A stretch of 64,000 nucleotides of DNA from Patella vulgata. Its lineage: Eukaryota; Mollusca; Gastropoda; Patellidae. The stretch spans positions 73,553,839 to 73,617,838 of the forward strand of contig NC_065883.2 of NCBI RefSeq assembly GCF_932274485.2. The letters are read 5' to 3'. The position numbers and the translations under genes were made by a program. The notes beneath the pieces are model-generated. The model did no database searches. It saw only the letters and a program-made list of their open reading frames with translations, and was not told where the DNA came from. Shown here in pieces: positions 52,940-62,929 of the stretch; the first letter of the stretch is position 1, and every line of letters starts with the position of its first letter.

Positions 52940-53345
52940 TGCTGTCCGGGTAAAGTTTCCGTCATAGCACACTGTATGGCGTACAGCTGTATGCCTATCT
53001 TCATTAGCCGAGTTGGAGCAGAACAGTAGGACGTTTTAAACCTCATTTCATTTCGTTTTTGTTTCATTTCTATTTCATTTCTACCATACAGAGATCAACA
53101 ATTGATTGTATCCAAAACAAACATGTGCAGACAAAATATCAGCCGTCATAGCACACTGTATGGCGTATGCCCATCTTCATAAACCCAGTCGGAGCAGAAC
53201 CGTAGGACGTTAAACCCCATTTCATTTCATTTCACGTCAACCATACAGAGATCAACAACTCATAATATCCAAAGTAAACATGTCCCCGTCATAGCACACT
53301 GTACAGTATGTCTTTGTTAACCCAGTCATTTCATATCAACCATAC
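52940..53345 (+). repeat. Three-fold composite repeat of SINE-B tail plus flank
   Basis: GTCATAGCACACTGTATGGC, GGAGCAGAACAGTAGGACGT, (ATTTC)n, then ACCATACAGAGATCAACAAC and ATAATATCCAAAGTAAACATG. Units start at about 52962, 53146 and 53288, the third internally deleted. Confidence 0.85.
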
Positions 53346-53886
53346 AGAGATCAACAACTGATTATATCAAAATAATCGTTACAATTATATCTTATAAATT
53401 ACCTTGAAAATTTCTCTTATACTATCACAACACTTACACCATTCAGCTTCTCGTATTCCTCATGAATAAATCTACACACCATTTACAGCCATTGTAGGCC
53501 ATTTAGATGAAGAACTGATATATGAAGATGTTTCAAAAGCTTGTTCTGATAAACTTTTTCGTTTAAATTACATTATTATTTGATAAAAAAAATACATTAT
53601 AATCGCTTGTTTTCTGTTCATGTGAGACATAAAAAAATGTTGAATAAAGACTTGAAAGAAAATTTTGAAATCAGAAAAAATGGAAATAAATAGTTGAAAA
53701 ATAATTTGAAACAAGGTCCGCGTTGTTATTTTGTAATATTGATATCTGTAAAATCAGAAATAAAGTAAGAAAAATGTGGAATAAGAAAACAAAATGTTTT
53801 ATGTCATTATTTTGTTAGGTTTGATATCTGTTATATCAGGAATGAATGACATCATGAAATATATGTACCGGTATGTGTAGCCTACA
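53346..53886. other. No gene recognised
   Basis: AT-rich; AAAATCAGAAATAAAG-like words recur. Confidence 0.5.
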
Positions 53887-54271
53887 TTAAAGATACATTA
53901 TGGAAGATTAGATAAAGAGCTGACAGTTCTCACTATAATAGTTAAAGATACATTATGGGAGATTAGATAAAGAGTTGACTGTTCCTACAATAATAGTTAA
54001 AGATACATTATGGGAGATTAGATAAAGAGCTGGCAGTTCTCACTATAATAGTTAAAGATACATTATGGAAGATTAGATAAAGAGCTGACAGTTCTCACTA
54101 TAATAGTTAAAGATACATTATGGGAGATTAGATAAAGAGCTGACAGTTCTCACTATAATAGTTAAAGATACATTATGGGAGATTAGATAAAGAGCTGACA
54201 GTTCTCACTATAATAGTTAAAGATACATTATGGGAGATTAGATAAAGAGCTGGCAGTTCTCACTCTAATAG
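53887..54271 (+). repeat. Seven exact 55-bp tandem units of the MITE-C terminus
   Basis: Units start at 53887, 53942, 53997, 54052, 54107, 54162 and 54217. Each opens TTAAAGATACATTATG and ends CACTATAATAG. Only scattered substitutions separate them. Confidence 0.97.
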
Positions 54272-54582
54272 TTAAAAACTAAATAATGTAAAGGGAATTT
54301 GCTGAAAATTTCAGTCAAATTGCTCCACTCTGAACTAAGATATTAGCGTTTGAATTTTGGGCCTAGTGTTGATCATCATTACTAAAGTCGGTACGATGAT
54401 GAAAAATATAGTTTTGATTATCCAATTTTGGATTTAATCATCAATGAGCGGGGAACAGCAGATCGAATTCAAATGCAGTGAAAATCTGACATATAATTAA
54501 GATGGCATCGAGAGTTGATAAAGGTCTTTTCGTGTTAATAAATGTCAAATTAATAGTTTATATAACATTTCTGACTTAAAGA

Positions 54583-54800
54583 TAGAGAGAGATAAATGAG
54601 GTTTAACGTCAACTCGACACAAACTAGGTCATTTTGGGACTAACATATGGTTCAGTTTTATTTCATTAATTCATTGGAGTGGAAGGAAACCAGAGGAACC
54701 GCAGAAAATCCACCAGGTTGGACAGGCCAGTTCACTCAATGACAGACCTTATGATACAGCGCGCACATGCTAGCCATTCGACCATCAACCCCCCTGGCCT
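54583..54800 (-). mobile_element. SINE-A inside MITE-C
   Basis: AGAGAGAGATAAATGAGGTT to GCCATTCGACCATCAACCCC, with internal deletion; MITE-C sequence (CTGACTTAAAG / GGCCTAAAGGAAGAATTGC) flanks it. Confidence 0.85.
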
Positions 54801-54854
54801 AAAGGAAGAATTGCAATAGGCAGATTTAGCTCTGGCATAATGTATGTTTAAAGG

Positions 54855-55086
54855 CACAAGTTTTTGGTCATTATGAGATTCACATAGCTTGATTTGTTTC
54901 CTCTATATAAAGGTTAGGTGAATTATATTCAAACTGCACGCACAATGGATAATTCCCAAGATGTTGGAAGAATACTCTTTGAAACATCTGGAAAATCAAT
55001 TATTAATTGTTCTTCCATAAATATGTGTTATAGTTTATCACAGCAGCACTAAAACTCGGGTATCATTTAGTTGTGTTGTTTTAGCA
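54855..55086. other. No gene recognised
   Basis: Unassigned. Confidence 0.5.
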
Positions 55087-55186
55087 GGAGTTTTTGTATT
55101 TAATGTTTAGTTTCAAACCATTGTTGGAAAACTCTTCAATTCTGTTGAGAATCATGTTGTTTTACATGTAGCAGGAGTTTCTGTAT
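55087..55186 (+). repeat. Repeat L, first unit (carries the empty insertion site)
   Basis: GGAGTTTTTGTATTTAATGT, TTAGTTTCAAACCATTGTTG, CTGTTGAGAATCATGTTG. The same unit follows at 55175 but is opened by MITE-D at its TTAA. Confidence 0.85.
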
Positions 55187-55620
55187 TTAAAGGAGCTAAA
55201 TCGCCAATATTTGGGACCTAGAAATTGACCCAAATGGGTCGAACTGCATATAATAATGTAATCTGATTGTATATAAACTGATTTACTTTCAATTTTTTCC
55301 GTTTTGACTCTAATTTCAAATCAGTTATGTCCAGCGAAATACGGCATGTGTCTCAACCCTATAGCAATTTCTAGCGTCTGGTTATTCCAGTCTATTAAGC
55401 AGGCTCTCCAGTTGAATATGTCTAGCCTCGTTCTTTCTGGTCACGCATGATTCGTGTACCAATGGTAAAATGTTTATTTTGTCTTAAAATATTGGATATC
55501 AGAAGCCTGCCTTTTCCTGGTAAGATCACAACATCAATGTTGATTTGAATTGACAAATAATTCGTATTTTCAATGTGTGAGACTTTGGATGATATTGAGT
55601 TAGAAACGTAGCTACTTTAA
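55187..55620 (+). mobile_element. MITE-D copy 3
   Basis: TTAAAGGAGCTAAATCGCCA to AACGTAGCTACTTTAA, 434 bp, TTAA at both ends. The site is GTAT-TTAA-TGTTTAG, whose unoccupied form stands 90 bp upstream. Confidence 0.95.
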
Positions 55621-55810
55621 TGTTTAGTTTCAAACCATTGTTGGAAAACTGTTCAAATCTGTTGAGAATCATAGAGAACCATTGGATTTCAACTATCACA
55701 TACTTGTAGTATAAAATGGTATGTCCAGATTAGATAATGAGTGTTGGGTTTTCTATAATTCTCAATGAATTTCAACAGTTTCCCAAAAGAGGTTTGAAAC
55801 TAAACATTAA
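55617..55810. mobile_element. Foldback L with TTAA edges
   Basis: TTAATGTTTAGTTTCAAACC and the inverse GGTTTGAAACTAAACATTAA bound about 190 bp. The inner arms TGAGAATCATAGAGAACC and CTATAATTCTCA pair imperfectly. Confidence 0.8.
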
Positions 55811-56202
55811 AGATACATTATGTAAGATTTAGATAAAGAACTAGCCATTCTTGGCATAATAGTTCGAAAGAAGATGATGTAAAATGAATAATTTGAAAAT
55901 TTCATTCAAATTACCCTATTGCAAGTCAAGATATTAGCCTTTGAAGGTTTGACAGACATGTGCAATAATTTCAACCACCGTACTGGTTGATCGAAGCTAA
56001 GTCTCGGTCCTCCATATTTGATTAAATCAAAGTATCGCTGAACCATTCTAATCTATTTAATATCAGAGAAATCTGATGCCATCGAGAGTTGATTAAGGCC
56101 TGGATCAGTTGATTAATGTCTAATTAATACTTTAGAAAACATTTCAGGCCTAAAGAAAGACCTGCAATAGGCAGATTTAGCTCTTGCATAATGTATGTTT
56201 AA
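55807..56202 (+). mobile_element. MITE-C copy 9
   Basis: TTAAAGATACATTATGTAAG to TTGCATAATGTATGTTTAA, 396 bp, placed at the TTAA edge of foldback L. Confidence 0.9.
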
Positions 56203-56660
56203 GTACAGCACTACCTGGGGTTTAGGGTTTCTACTGTTGTGTAGTTTAAAGGATTTTGATAAAGAGTGAACAAACGGGCAATATTTTCATCATAGCAAAT
56301 TTCATGGTGTATGGCGCTTTTTATCAGTTCAGAAAAGTAGGACATTAAAAATTTGTTAAAAAGTCAAGCACGATTGAACTTGTTTATTATCGTGATCAAT
56401 CTGTTTAAAATACAGGGCCCTAATTCACGAAAACTTAAATTAAGATACAATCGAAATTTTAAGAAATACTGCAATTTGATTGGGAGGAAACTGGAGGACC
56501 CGGAGAAAACCCACGAGGTTGTATAATAAATGTACATGTATATCTAACTTCTATGACCAGGTACATTTAGTATTTAATACTCAATATTAATTAATGGATA
56601 GACATGTATATACACGTTAACTTGGCATCAAAGATGGATTATCTTTAATAAGTAAACAAT
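56203..56660. other. No gene; SINE fragments
   Basis: GGAGGAAACTGGAGGACCCG (minus SINE-A core) at 56481-56520 and a hairpin-edge GGGCCCTAATTCACGAAAAC at 56413. Confidence 0.6.
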
Positions 56661-56669
56661 GTAGAGACC

Positions 56670-56760
56670 CCTACACGCAACCGAATTATTGAAATAAAAT
56701 AGAACCATGTGTTAGTCCCAAAATGACCTAGTTTGTGTCGAGTGGACATTAAAGCCTATG

Positions 56761-56790
<30 letters not shown>
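56670..56790 (+). mobile_element. SINE-A 3' fragment
   Basis: AGACCCCTACACGCAACCGA to GTGGACATTAAAGCC, (CT)n. Confidence 0.85.
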
Positions 56791-56792
<2 letters not shown>

Positions 56793-57051
56793 AATGTTGA
56801 CTTGACATTCTTCATTAGTTCAGTAAGGTACATGTAGGGCATTGAAGAAATGAAATTAAAAGTCAAGCACGACTGATTGTTGTAATTTATCGTGATGGGT
56901 GGATGTGTTACATGTATAATAGATAATACATGTTTTCTATCAGACTGTATATCACGCTCGATTTGATGATAATATAGAATTATATATCACGCTTGGTTCC
57001 AATATAGAATTATTTTACTATTATGCTCCGCGTATATATATCTGTATAGGG

Positions 57052-57300
57052 AGCGGTCCCGATTTTGACTGAGAAAGTTTTGCGTGGTGTCCCCTTGTTC
57101 GTAGTGCAGGAGGGAATGCCCGGCAAGGACATTGTCTAGCCATTCCAATAGGACAAAAATCCAAAGTCCTGTGCTCACGTTGGCGTGCATGTAAAAGAAC
57201 TCTTGCAGTTGGAATTTGAAATAACAGGCTGTAGCATTGCTGCCAGGGCAAAATCTCACCCTCATAGCACACACTATTAAACTCTGTTGGTGCAAAACAC
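57052..57300 (+). mobile_element. SINE-B, diverged
   Basis: GGTCCCGATTTTGACTGAGA, GGCGTGCATGTAAAAGAACT, CCAGGGCAAAATCTCACCCT; the tail is lost. Confidence 0.75.
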
Positions 57301-57849
57301 TAGAATTATCAGATAATTGTAACATTATGGACTCTTTGTGGTTATATAAATTATTAGGAGCTTAAGAATATTAAAAAAAAATGTTTTCGGTCTAGCTATA
57401 GAAATGTCATGGATTTCACTCAAAACATTCTTGTTTCAAAACCCTGCTCTGTAAATAATCAGTGAATATAACAACCAACAGTGCCTTAGAAACTGTTCTT
57501 CAGTATTAAGATGACGATAAATGACGATATTATTATACATATAGAAGTCAGTGTCAAGATAAGTACTAGACTGAGTTGGTATAATATACGACTTGTTTAC
57601 TGGCCATGGTGATGGTTTTTTTTTTATGAATTGAATGAAAACAGAGATTAAATGTACCATACAACCTGTGTTACACATTTTGTATGAAGTTGACCTTTGA
57701 CCCTTGTATTATATAGCAAATAACCTAGTGCAAGAAACGACTTGTAATCTAAACCACCTGTTCTTAGTAGGGTGTAGTACTTATATAGTAATAAACACAA
57801 AAACCAAATATGGAACACAATTACTACAGTATTTCACTTTAAAGTGATG
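57301..57849. other. No gene recognised
   Basis: Unassigned AT-rich sequence. Confidence 0.5.
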
Positions 57850-57860
57850 TTTTATTAAGG

Positions 57861-58019
57861 AGAGAGAGAGAGAGAAATGGGGTTTAACGTCCACTCGACA
57901 CAAACTAGGTCATTTCGGGACTAACATATGGTTTAATTTTATTTACTTAATTCGCTTGCGCGTAGGGGTCTTTAGCAGTGGGAGGAAACCGGAGGACCCG
58001 GAGAAAACCCACGAGGTTG
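57861..58019 (-). mobile_element. SINE-A, 5'-truncated with 11-bp target duplication
   Basis: TTTTATTAAGG at 57850-57860 and 58020-58030. The copy stops at CCCACGAGGTTG, inside the core, so truncation happened on insertion. Confidence 0.95.
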
Positions 58020-58044
58020 TTTTATTAAGGAATCTCTCAACGTT

Positions 58045-58365
58045 GTCAAGGTGGGAGGATTGTAAGCTTTGGGAGGATGGTAAAACATGTCGGAGGATAG
58101 TGACCTTGGGAGGATGGTTAAACATTTGGGAGGATGGTTTAACATTTGGGAGGCTGGTATAACCTTTGGGAGGATGGCAAAACATATTGGAGGATGGTGA
58201 CCTTGAGAGGATGGTTAAACATTTGGGATAATGGTTTAACATTTGTGAGGCTGGTATAACCTTTGGGAGGATGGCAAAACATATTGGAGGATGGTGACCT
58301 TGAGAGGATGGTTAAACATTTGGGAGAATGGTTTAACCTTTGGGATGATGGTTAAACATTGTAAC
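58045..58365 (+). repeat. Minisatellite, GGGAGGATGG type, left part
   Basis: TTTGGGAGGATGGTTTAACA units of 18-20 bp, with a longer repeated block (ATATTGGAGGATGGTGACCT). Confidence 0.95.
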
Positions 58366-58614
58366 ATCCACTCGACACAAACTAGGTCATTTCGGGACTA
58401 ACATATGGTTTAATTTTATTTCAATAATTCGCTTGCGCGTAGGGGTCTTTAGCAGTGGGAGGAAACCGGAGGACCCGGAGAAAACCCACGAGGTTGGACA
58501 GGCGACCCTACTCCTTGTCACGTACAACCAGGGATTTGAAACCACGCCAGTCGACTCAATGACAGACTTTATGATACAGCGCACGCACGCTAACCATTCA
58601 GCCATCCAAACCCC
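58366..58614 (-). mobile_element. SINE-A inside the minisatellite
   Basis: CATCCACTCGACACAAACTA to CATTCAGCCATCCAAACCCC; array units resume at once. Confidence 0.95.
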
Positions 58615-59065
58615 CGAGGATGGTATAACCCTTGGGTGACCTTGGGGGGATGGTTAAACATTTGGGAGGATGGTGACCTTTGGGAGAATGGTAACCTTTG
58701 GGAGGATGGTAACATTTGGGAGGATAGTAATTTTGGGAGGATGGTAACATTTGGAAGGATAGTAATGATGGTAACATTTGGGAGGATAGTAATTTTGGGA
58801 GGGTGGTAAAATTTGGGAGGATGGTAACCATTAAGGGTATGGTAACCTTTGGGAGGATGGTAGCCTTTCGGTGGTGGACAGTGGTAACCTTTTGACAGGA
58901 TAGTAACCATTGGGAAGATGGTAACCAGGTAATCTTTGTGGAAGGGGAAAATATTATTTGATTCTGCGTTTTACGTGATAACAGAGGATGGTAACATTCT
59001 GGAGGATAGTAATTTTGGGAGGATAGTAATTTTGGGAGGGTGGTAACATTTGGGAGGATGGTAAA
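58615..59065 (+). repeat. Minisatellite, right part
   Basis: GGGAGGATGGTAACATTT and GGGAGGATAGTAATTTT units; a 50-bp non-repeat gap lies at about 58930-58985. Confidence 0.95.
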
Positions 59066-59066
59066 C

Positions 59067-59278
59067 TGTCTCTTTGTTTGGATGGGAAGAAAAACTGAGG
59101 TCTCGTGTACACATTGGCTTGCACGTAAATGATCCCTTGACATTTGGAATTCTATAAAAGAGTAGGCCGTAGTGCCACTGTCCGGCCAAAATTTTCTTTA
59201 TAGCACACTGTATGGCGTATGCTTGTCTTCATTAGCCCAGGTTAGGAGCAGAACAGTAGGACGTTAAACCCCACCCCC
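59067..59278 (+). mobile_element. SINE-B 3' half
   Basis: CTGTCTCTTTGTTTGGATGG to GTAGGACGTTAAACCCCACC. Confidence 0.85.
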
Positions 59279-59689
59279 TCTAGTGGTGTGGTTTAGATTG
59301 CAAGTCTACTAGATAAAGAATATGGTCAACTGCCTTTCCTCTGGTTTACTTCCACTTATAATTAAAGGCCCATTTAGTTTATTTAATCAGTGTGAAATAA
59401 TGTTTGGTTACATGTTAAAACAATAGGTCTGTCAAAAAATATTGCTATATCGACTGATACACAGGCCTATAAATAACGGATTTAGATGTTCCTGACAAAA
59501 TGTCAGGCACTAATGAAATAGTACCCGACATTTTCAACTTAGTGCCTGACATGTATTAATAATATCAATAAAAATGATAAATCAGTGTCGGACAAAATGA
59601 CAGGCACCAGAGGTTTTGTGTCTGACAAAGTCTCAATGGGTGTCTGACATTGTCTGTGACAGGTGCCTTATTTCCACTCTTGCCGATAT
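59279..59689. other. Unassigned; TGTCAGGCAC word cluster
   Basis: From 59490 to 59665 GACAAAATGTCAGGCACT and variants (CCTGACAT, GACAGGCAC) recur about six times in both orientations. No gene. Confidence 0.6.
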
Positions 59690-59824
59690 ACTGTATCGAT
59701 ACATTGCAGTTAGTTGAGGCCGAAGCTGTTGCTGCCAGTGCTAAATTTCCCTCATTGTACACGACGTGACATACATGTATATTCGTCTTCATACTTAGCC
59801 TGGTTTTTTCAGAAAAGATAGACG
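59690..59824 (+). mobile_element. SINE-B fragment, diverged
   Basis: GAGGCCGAAGCTGTTGCTGC, AATTTCCCTCATTGTACACG, TTCGTCTTCATACTTAGCC. Confidence 0.6.
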
Positions 59825-60148
59825 TTATATTTCATTTTTGCGTTACCGGTAGTTGTCGTATTAAGTTATTTATGAAACCTTCTCCCTAATCCCCTCTTTT
59901 TTATTAAAAGTTATTTATGGATAAAAGTTAGAGATTATAAAAATTTTTATGTGTGAATTTCTTTAGTGTTGATTTTATCTTTAGTGTTATATTTCATTTT
60001 TGCGTTACCGGTAGTTGTCGTATTAAGTTATTTATGAAACCTTCTCCCTAATCCCCTCTTTTTTATTAAAACTTATTTATGGATAAAAGTTAGAGATTAT
60101 AAAAATTTCTATGCGTGAATTTCTTTAGTGTTGATTTTATCTTGAAAA
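59825..60148 (+). repeat. Recent tandem duplication of about 162 bp
   Basis: TTATATTTCATTTTTGCGTT, ACCGGTAGTTGTCG, AACCTTCTCCCTAATCCCCT, TAGAGATTATAAAAATTT is present twice with only about four differences. Confidence 0.95.
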
Positions 60149-60415
60149 ATAACATACCACTTTTGAACCGCATAGTATAGAAACACCGACTTATTCAATT
60201 AATGGATTTGGTATTTGCAACGCTCCAATGCCTTTAAAAGTATTAATGGATGAGACAAATGCCTTTGATAGTGAGGATAGGTAAATAGTTTCATTCCATA
60301 CATCAAACACTAGCATATAAATGCCCCTTGTAATTACGTCGATTACTGGTAATTTTATAATGTATTGATGTTAAATTAAAGTTACACATATAGTTAATGT
60401 GTTAACTAAACATTT
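60149..60415. other. No gene recognised
   Basis: Unassigned. Confidence 0.5.
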
Positions 60416-60417
60416 TG

Positions 60418-60652
60418 CATTGGCCACGAAATTTCATCAGGATTTTTTGACATGGTTTCCCTTTGTCAGCTGTCTAGTCTTTCTGATGGGATAAAAAAAC
60501 TTAGGTCCCATGTATACATTGGCATGCACGTAAAAGATTTCTTGGCAGTTGGAATTCGATATAAGAGTAGGCCGTAAGCATACTGTATTTCGTATGCCCG
60601 TCTTCATTAGCCCAGTCCAGTAGGACGTTAAATCTCATTTCATTTCATTGAA
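60418..60652 (+). mobile_element. SINE-B, internally deleted
   Basis: TTGGCCACGAAATTTCATCA, TTTGTCAGCTGTCTAGTCTT, AGTAGGCCGTAAGCATACTG, GGACGTTAAATCTCATTTC. Confidence 0.85.
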
Positions 60653-60731
60653 CTAAAAATTATTTTCAATAATACAAATTATCTTAGATTTAGTTGTGTA
60701 AAAGTGAGATATTGCTAGATTTCACATGTAC

Positions 60732-60912
60732 AGGGGGGTTGGATGGCCGAATGGTTTGCACGCGTGCTGTATCATTGAGTTAACTGGCAGGGTATCGATT
60801 CCCCGGTTGTACGTGACAAGGAGTAGGGTCGCCTGTCCAACCTTGTGGGTTTTCTCTGGGTCCTTCCACTGCTAGTTTGTGTCGAGTGGACGTTAAACCC
60901 CATTTCTCTCTC
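60732..60912 (+). mobile_element. SINE-A with two internal deletions
   Basis: GGGGGGTTGGATGGCCGAAT; CTGTATCATTGAG lacks the AAGGTCTGTC block; CCACTGCTAGTTTGTGTCGA joins core to 3' end. Confidence 0.9.
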
Positions 60913-60964
60913 TTTTTTTTGCATGTGCAGCTATAAGAACAAATTAAATGGTTCTTTTTTTTTT

Positions 60965-61602
60965 ACCAACTGGGTGCTATGATGGAAATCTTGCTTAGGC
61001 AGTAGCATTTCTGCTGACTCTTAGTTCAATAACAACTGTCACAGTTTCTTTTTCATCCCATCCACACAACTATGCACTGTTCCACTTCAACAGGCGTTCT
61101 GTCCTGCTCTTTTGACACTGTAAAACCATGCAGGTTAAAGTTGCAATTTCATATTTTTAAGTTATATTTTTAAAATTTATTAAAATAAAGCCTTAAAATA
61201 GATGATATCTATAAACAGTCCTAGCTTGTTAAAGAATAATCCTATTAATCCTATAATTCCCTATTGCCAGTTGAGAAATTGGCAAAAATATCATTTTCAT
61301 CTTCAAATTCCAACGTTTGAAGATAACTACTCCATGGTGGAGAATAGAAAACAAGGGAAGTAATTGGGAGGTAATTGTGTTATTATTTCCGGTGTAAATG
61401 AGTTTTAAGTGTGAGAATGACACCTATGATCGTATAATAGTGAGTTGACAACCTATTGAGCAAAAGACATAGAAATAATTATGTTTTGACTTTCTTAGAA
61501 AATATGAAATTGTAACTTTAATGCGGGGTAATTTTCTCGGCCAACACCTGGATTAAACCCAACAGACCTCCAGGTTCGAGAGCCAGTGTCTCTATTATGA
61601 AA
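60965..61602 (-). mobile_element. SINE-B interrupted by MITE-H
   Basis: CAACTGGGTGCTATGATGGA to CTGTAAAACCATGCAGG, resuming TGCGGGGTAATTTTCTCGGC to TCGAGAGCCAGTGTC. Confidence 0.75.
61135..61521 (+). mobile_element. MITE-H copy 2, inserted in SINE-B
   Basis: Same ends as copy 1 with TTAA on both sides; 387 bp, the extra length coming from short local duplications. Confidence 0.9.
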
Positions 61603-61668
61603 TATGGGGTTAGATGGCCGAATGGTTAGCACGTGTGCGCTGTATCATAAGGTCTGCCATTGAGTTAA

Positions 61669-62187
61669 CCCTTAACCGGTCATTGTCGACTATAGTCACC
61701 ACAACATTATACAGCTAAGTGGTCACGGCCACAGCAAGAACCTTTTTTATAAGCCACGTTTGAGTATTTAGTTTCGTATTTAATTGATAATGGCCATGCA
61801 TGCGTGTCAGACAGGAACATGTCTTGTCAAGGGCATTGAGAAAAACATGTCTTTGGTCAACATTTTTTGACGAAAAACGTAATTTAACGATGTCGGGAAC
61901 GTTAAAGACGCTCAAAGTGGTTGAAATACTTATGAATTATTCCGAATTGGATTATATCGATGACACCGATTCTGAAGACGATATTTCTGATGAAAAGGAT
62001 TTAGAATGATTTGCAAATTCTAGATCAACTTATCCCTAGAAACTTTTTTATTGGTGTCAAGAGTCTATCACTTAAAATTATTCGGCAGTAGTCGATTGAA
62101 ATAGGCATACAAAATATTTCACGTCACCCTTTATTTAGCCTGACCACTTGATGTCATAACGTCAAAATGACGTCAACCGGTTAAGGG
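61669..62187 (+). mobile_element. piggyBac-type non-autonomous element
   Basis: 519 bp between TTAA duplications (61665-61668, 62188-62191). TIRs CCCTTAACCGGT and ACCGGTTAAGGG are 12-bp exact inverses, with the CCC start typical of piggyBac. A short acidic open frame remains inside (61890-62009); the catalytic part of a transposase is absent. Confidence 0.9.
61890..62009 (+). pseudogene. Possible N-terminal remnant of a piggyBac transposase
   Basis: Reads MSGTLKTLKVVEILMNYSEL, then an acidic run DDTDSEDDISDEKDLE and a stop. An in-frame upstream ATG at 61800 would extend it to 69 residues. piggyBac transposases start with an acidic, poorly conserved region of this kind before the DDE domain, which is missing. 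The assignment follows from the TIRs rather than from sequence similarity. Confidence 0.5.
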
Positions 62188-62412
62188 TTAACTGGCATGG
62201 TTTTGATTTCCCGGTTGTACGTGACAAGGAGTAGGGTCGCCTGTCCAACCTCGTGGATTTTCTCAGGGTATTCCGGTTTCCTCCCACTGCTAAAGACCCC
62301 TACGCTCAAGCGAATTATTGAAATAAAATTGAACCATGTGTTAGTCCCAAAATGACCTAGTTTGTGTCGAGTGGACGTTAAACCCCATTTCTCTCTCTCT
62401 CTCTCTCTATTA

Positions 62413-62600
62413 TGAAATTGGGTTTAATATCCTACTCAGTACTGTTCTGCTCCGACTGGGCAGTTGGAATTTGATACAAGAGTATGCTAAAGCGCCACTG
62501 TCCAGGCAAAACTTCTCTATAACCCACTGTATGGCTATGTCTTCATTAGTCCAGTTGGAGCAGAACAGTTGGTAGCTAAACCCCATTTTATTTTATTTCT
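62413..62600 (+). mobile_element. SINE-B fragments
   Basis: GGCAGTTGGAATTTGATACA to GTAGCTAAACCCCATTTTAT, preceded by a short inverse tail scrap (GAAATTGGGTTTAATATCCT). Confidence 0.75.
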
Positions 62601-62929
62601 AATCTGCTTCACAGCGTCATCAAATGTTGAAAATACCTTGGGTGTGTACGTAACATCTGGATACATTACAAACATGTAATTAAATATTAAAAAATTTCTT
62701 TTATAACATCTTTCAATAGACAGGGTTAAAATTTGGGTCTCAAGGGGTTAATGTTATCCAATAAGAGGGATATAGATAACAAAACATTGAAAGAGTCCAT
62801 TCATTGGAAAGTTTGTGAGAGTTTGATAATATTTCTGATGTAAACAAAACATAATACTATCGCTTCACTTCTAATTCATAGCAAAGTTTTTTTATAAGTT
62901 TAATTAATTTGATGGAATGTGTTGTGTCA
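62601..62929. other. No gene recognised
   Basis: Unassigned AT-rich sequence. Confidence 0.5.

Larger units (their letters stand above)
53887..54854 (+). mobile_element. MITE-C copy 8 with amplified left end
   Basis: After the seven 55-bp terminal units (53887-54271) the normal interior follows (CAGTCAAATTGCTCCACTCT, CGAGAGTTGATAAAGGTC), is cut by SINE-A, and ends GGCATAATGTATGTTTAA. Confidence 0.85.
61605..62412 (+). mobile_element. SINE-A interrupted by a piggyBac-type element
   Basis: Head GGGGTTAGATGGCCGAATGG to GCCATTGAG-TTAA; resumes TTAA-CTGGCATGGTTTTGAT to a long CT tail. Confidence 0.95.

Noticed and set aside
58590-59143. 106- and 181-codon proline-rich open frames on the minus strand
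   Set aside because: PPSSQ-type repeats are the GGAGG minisatellite read backwards.
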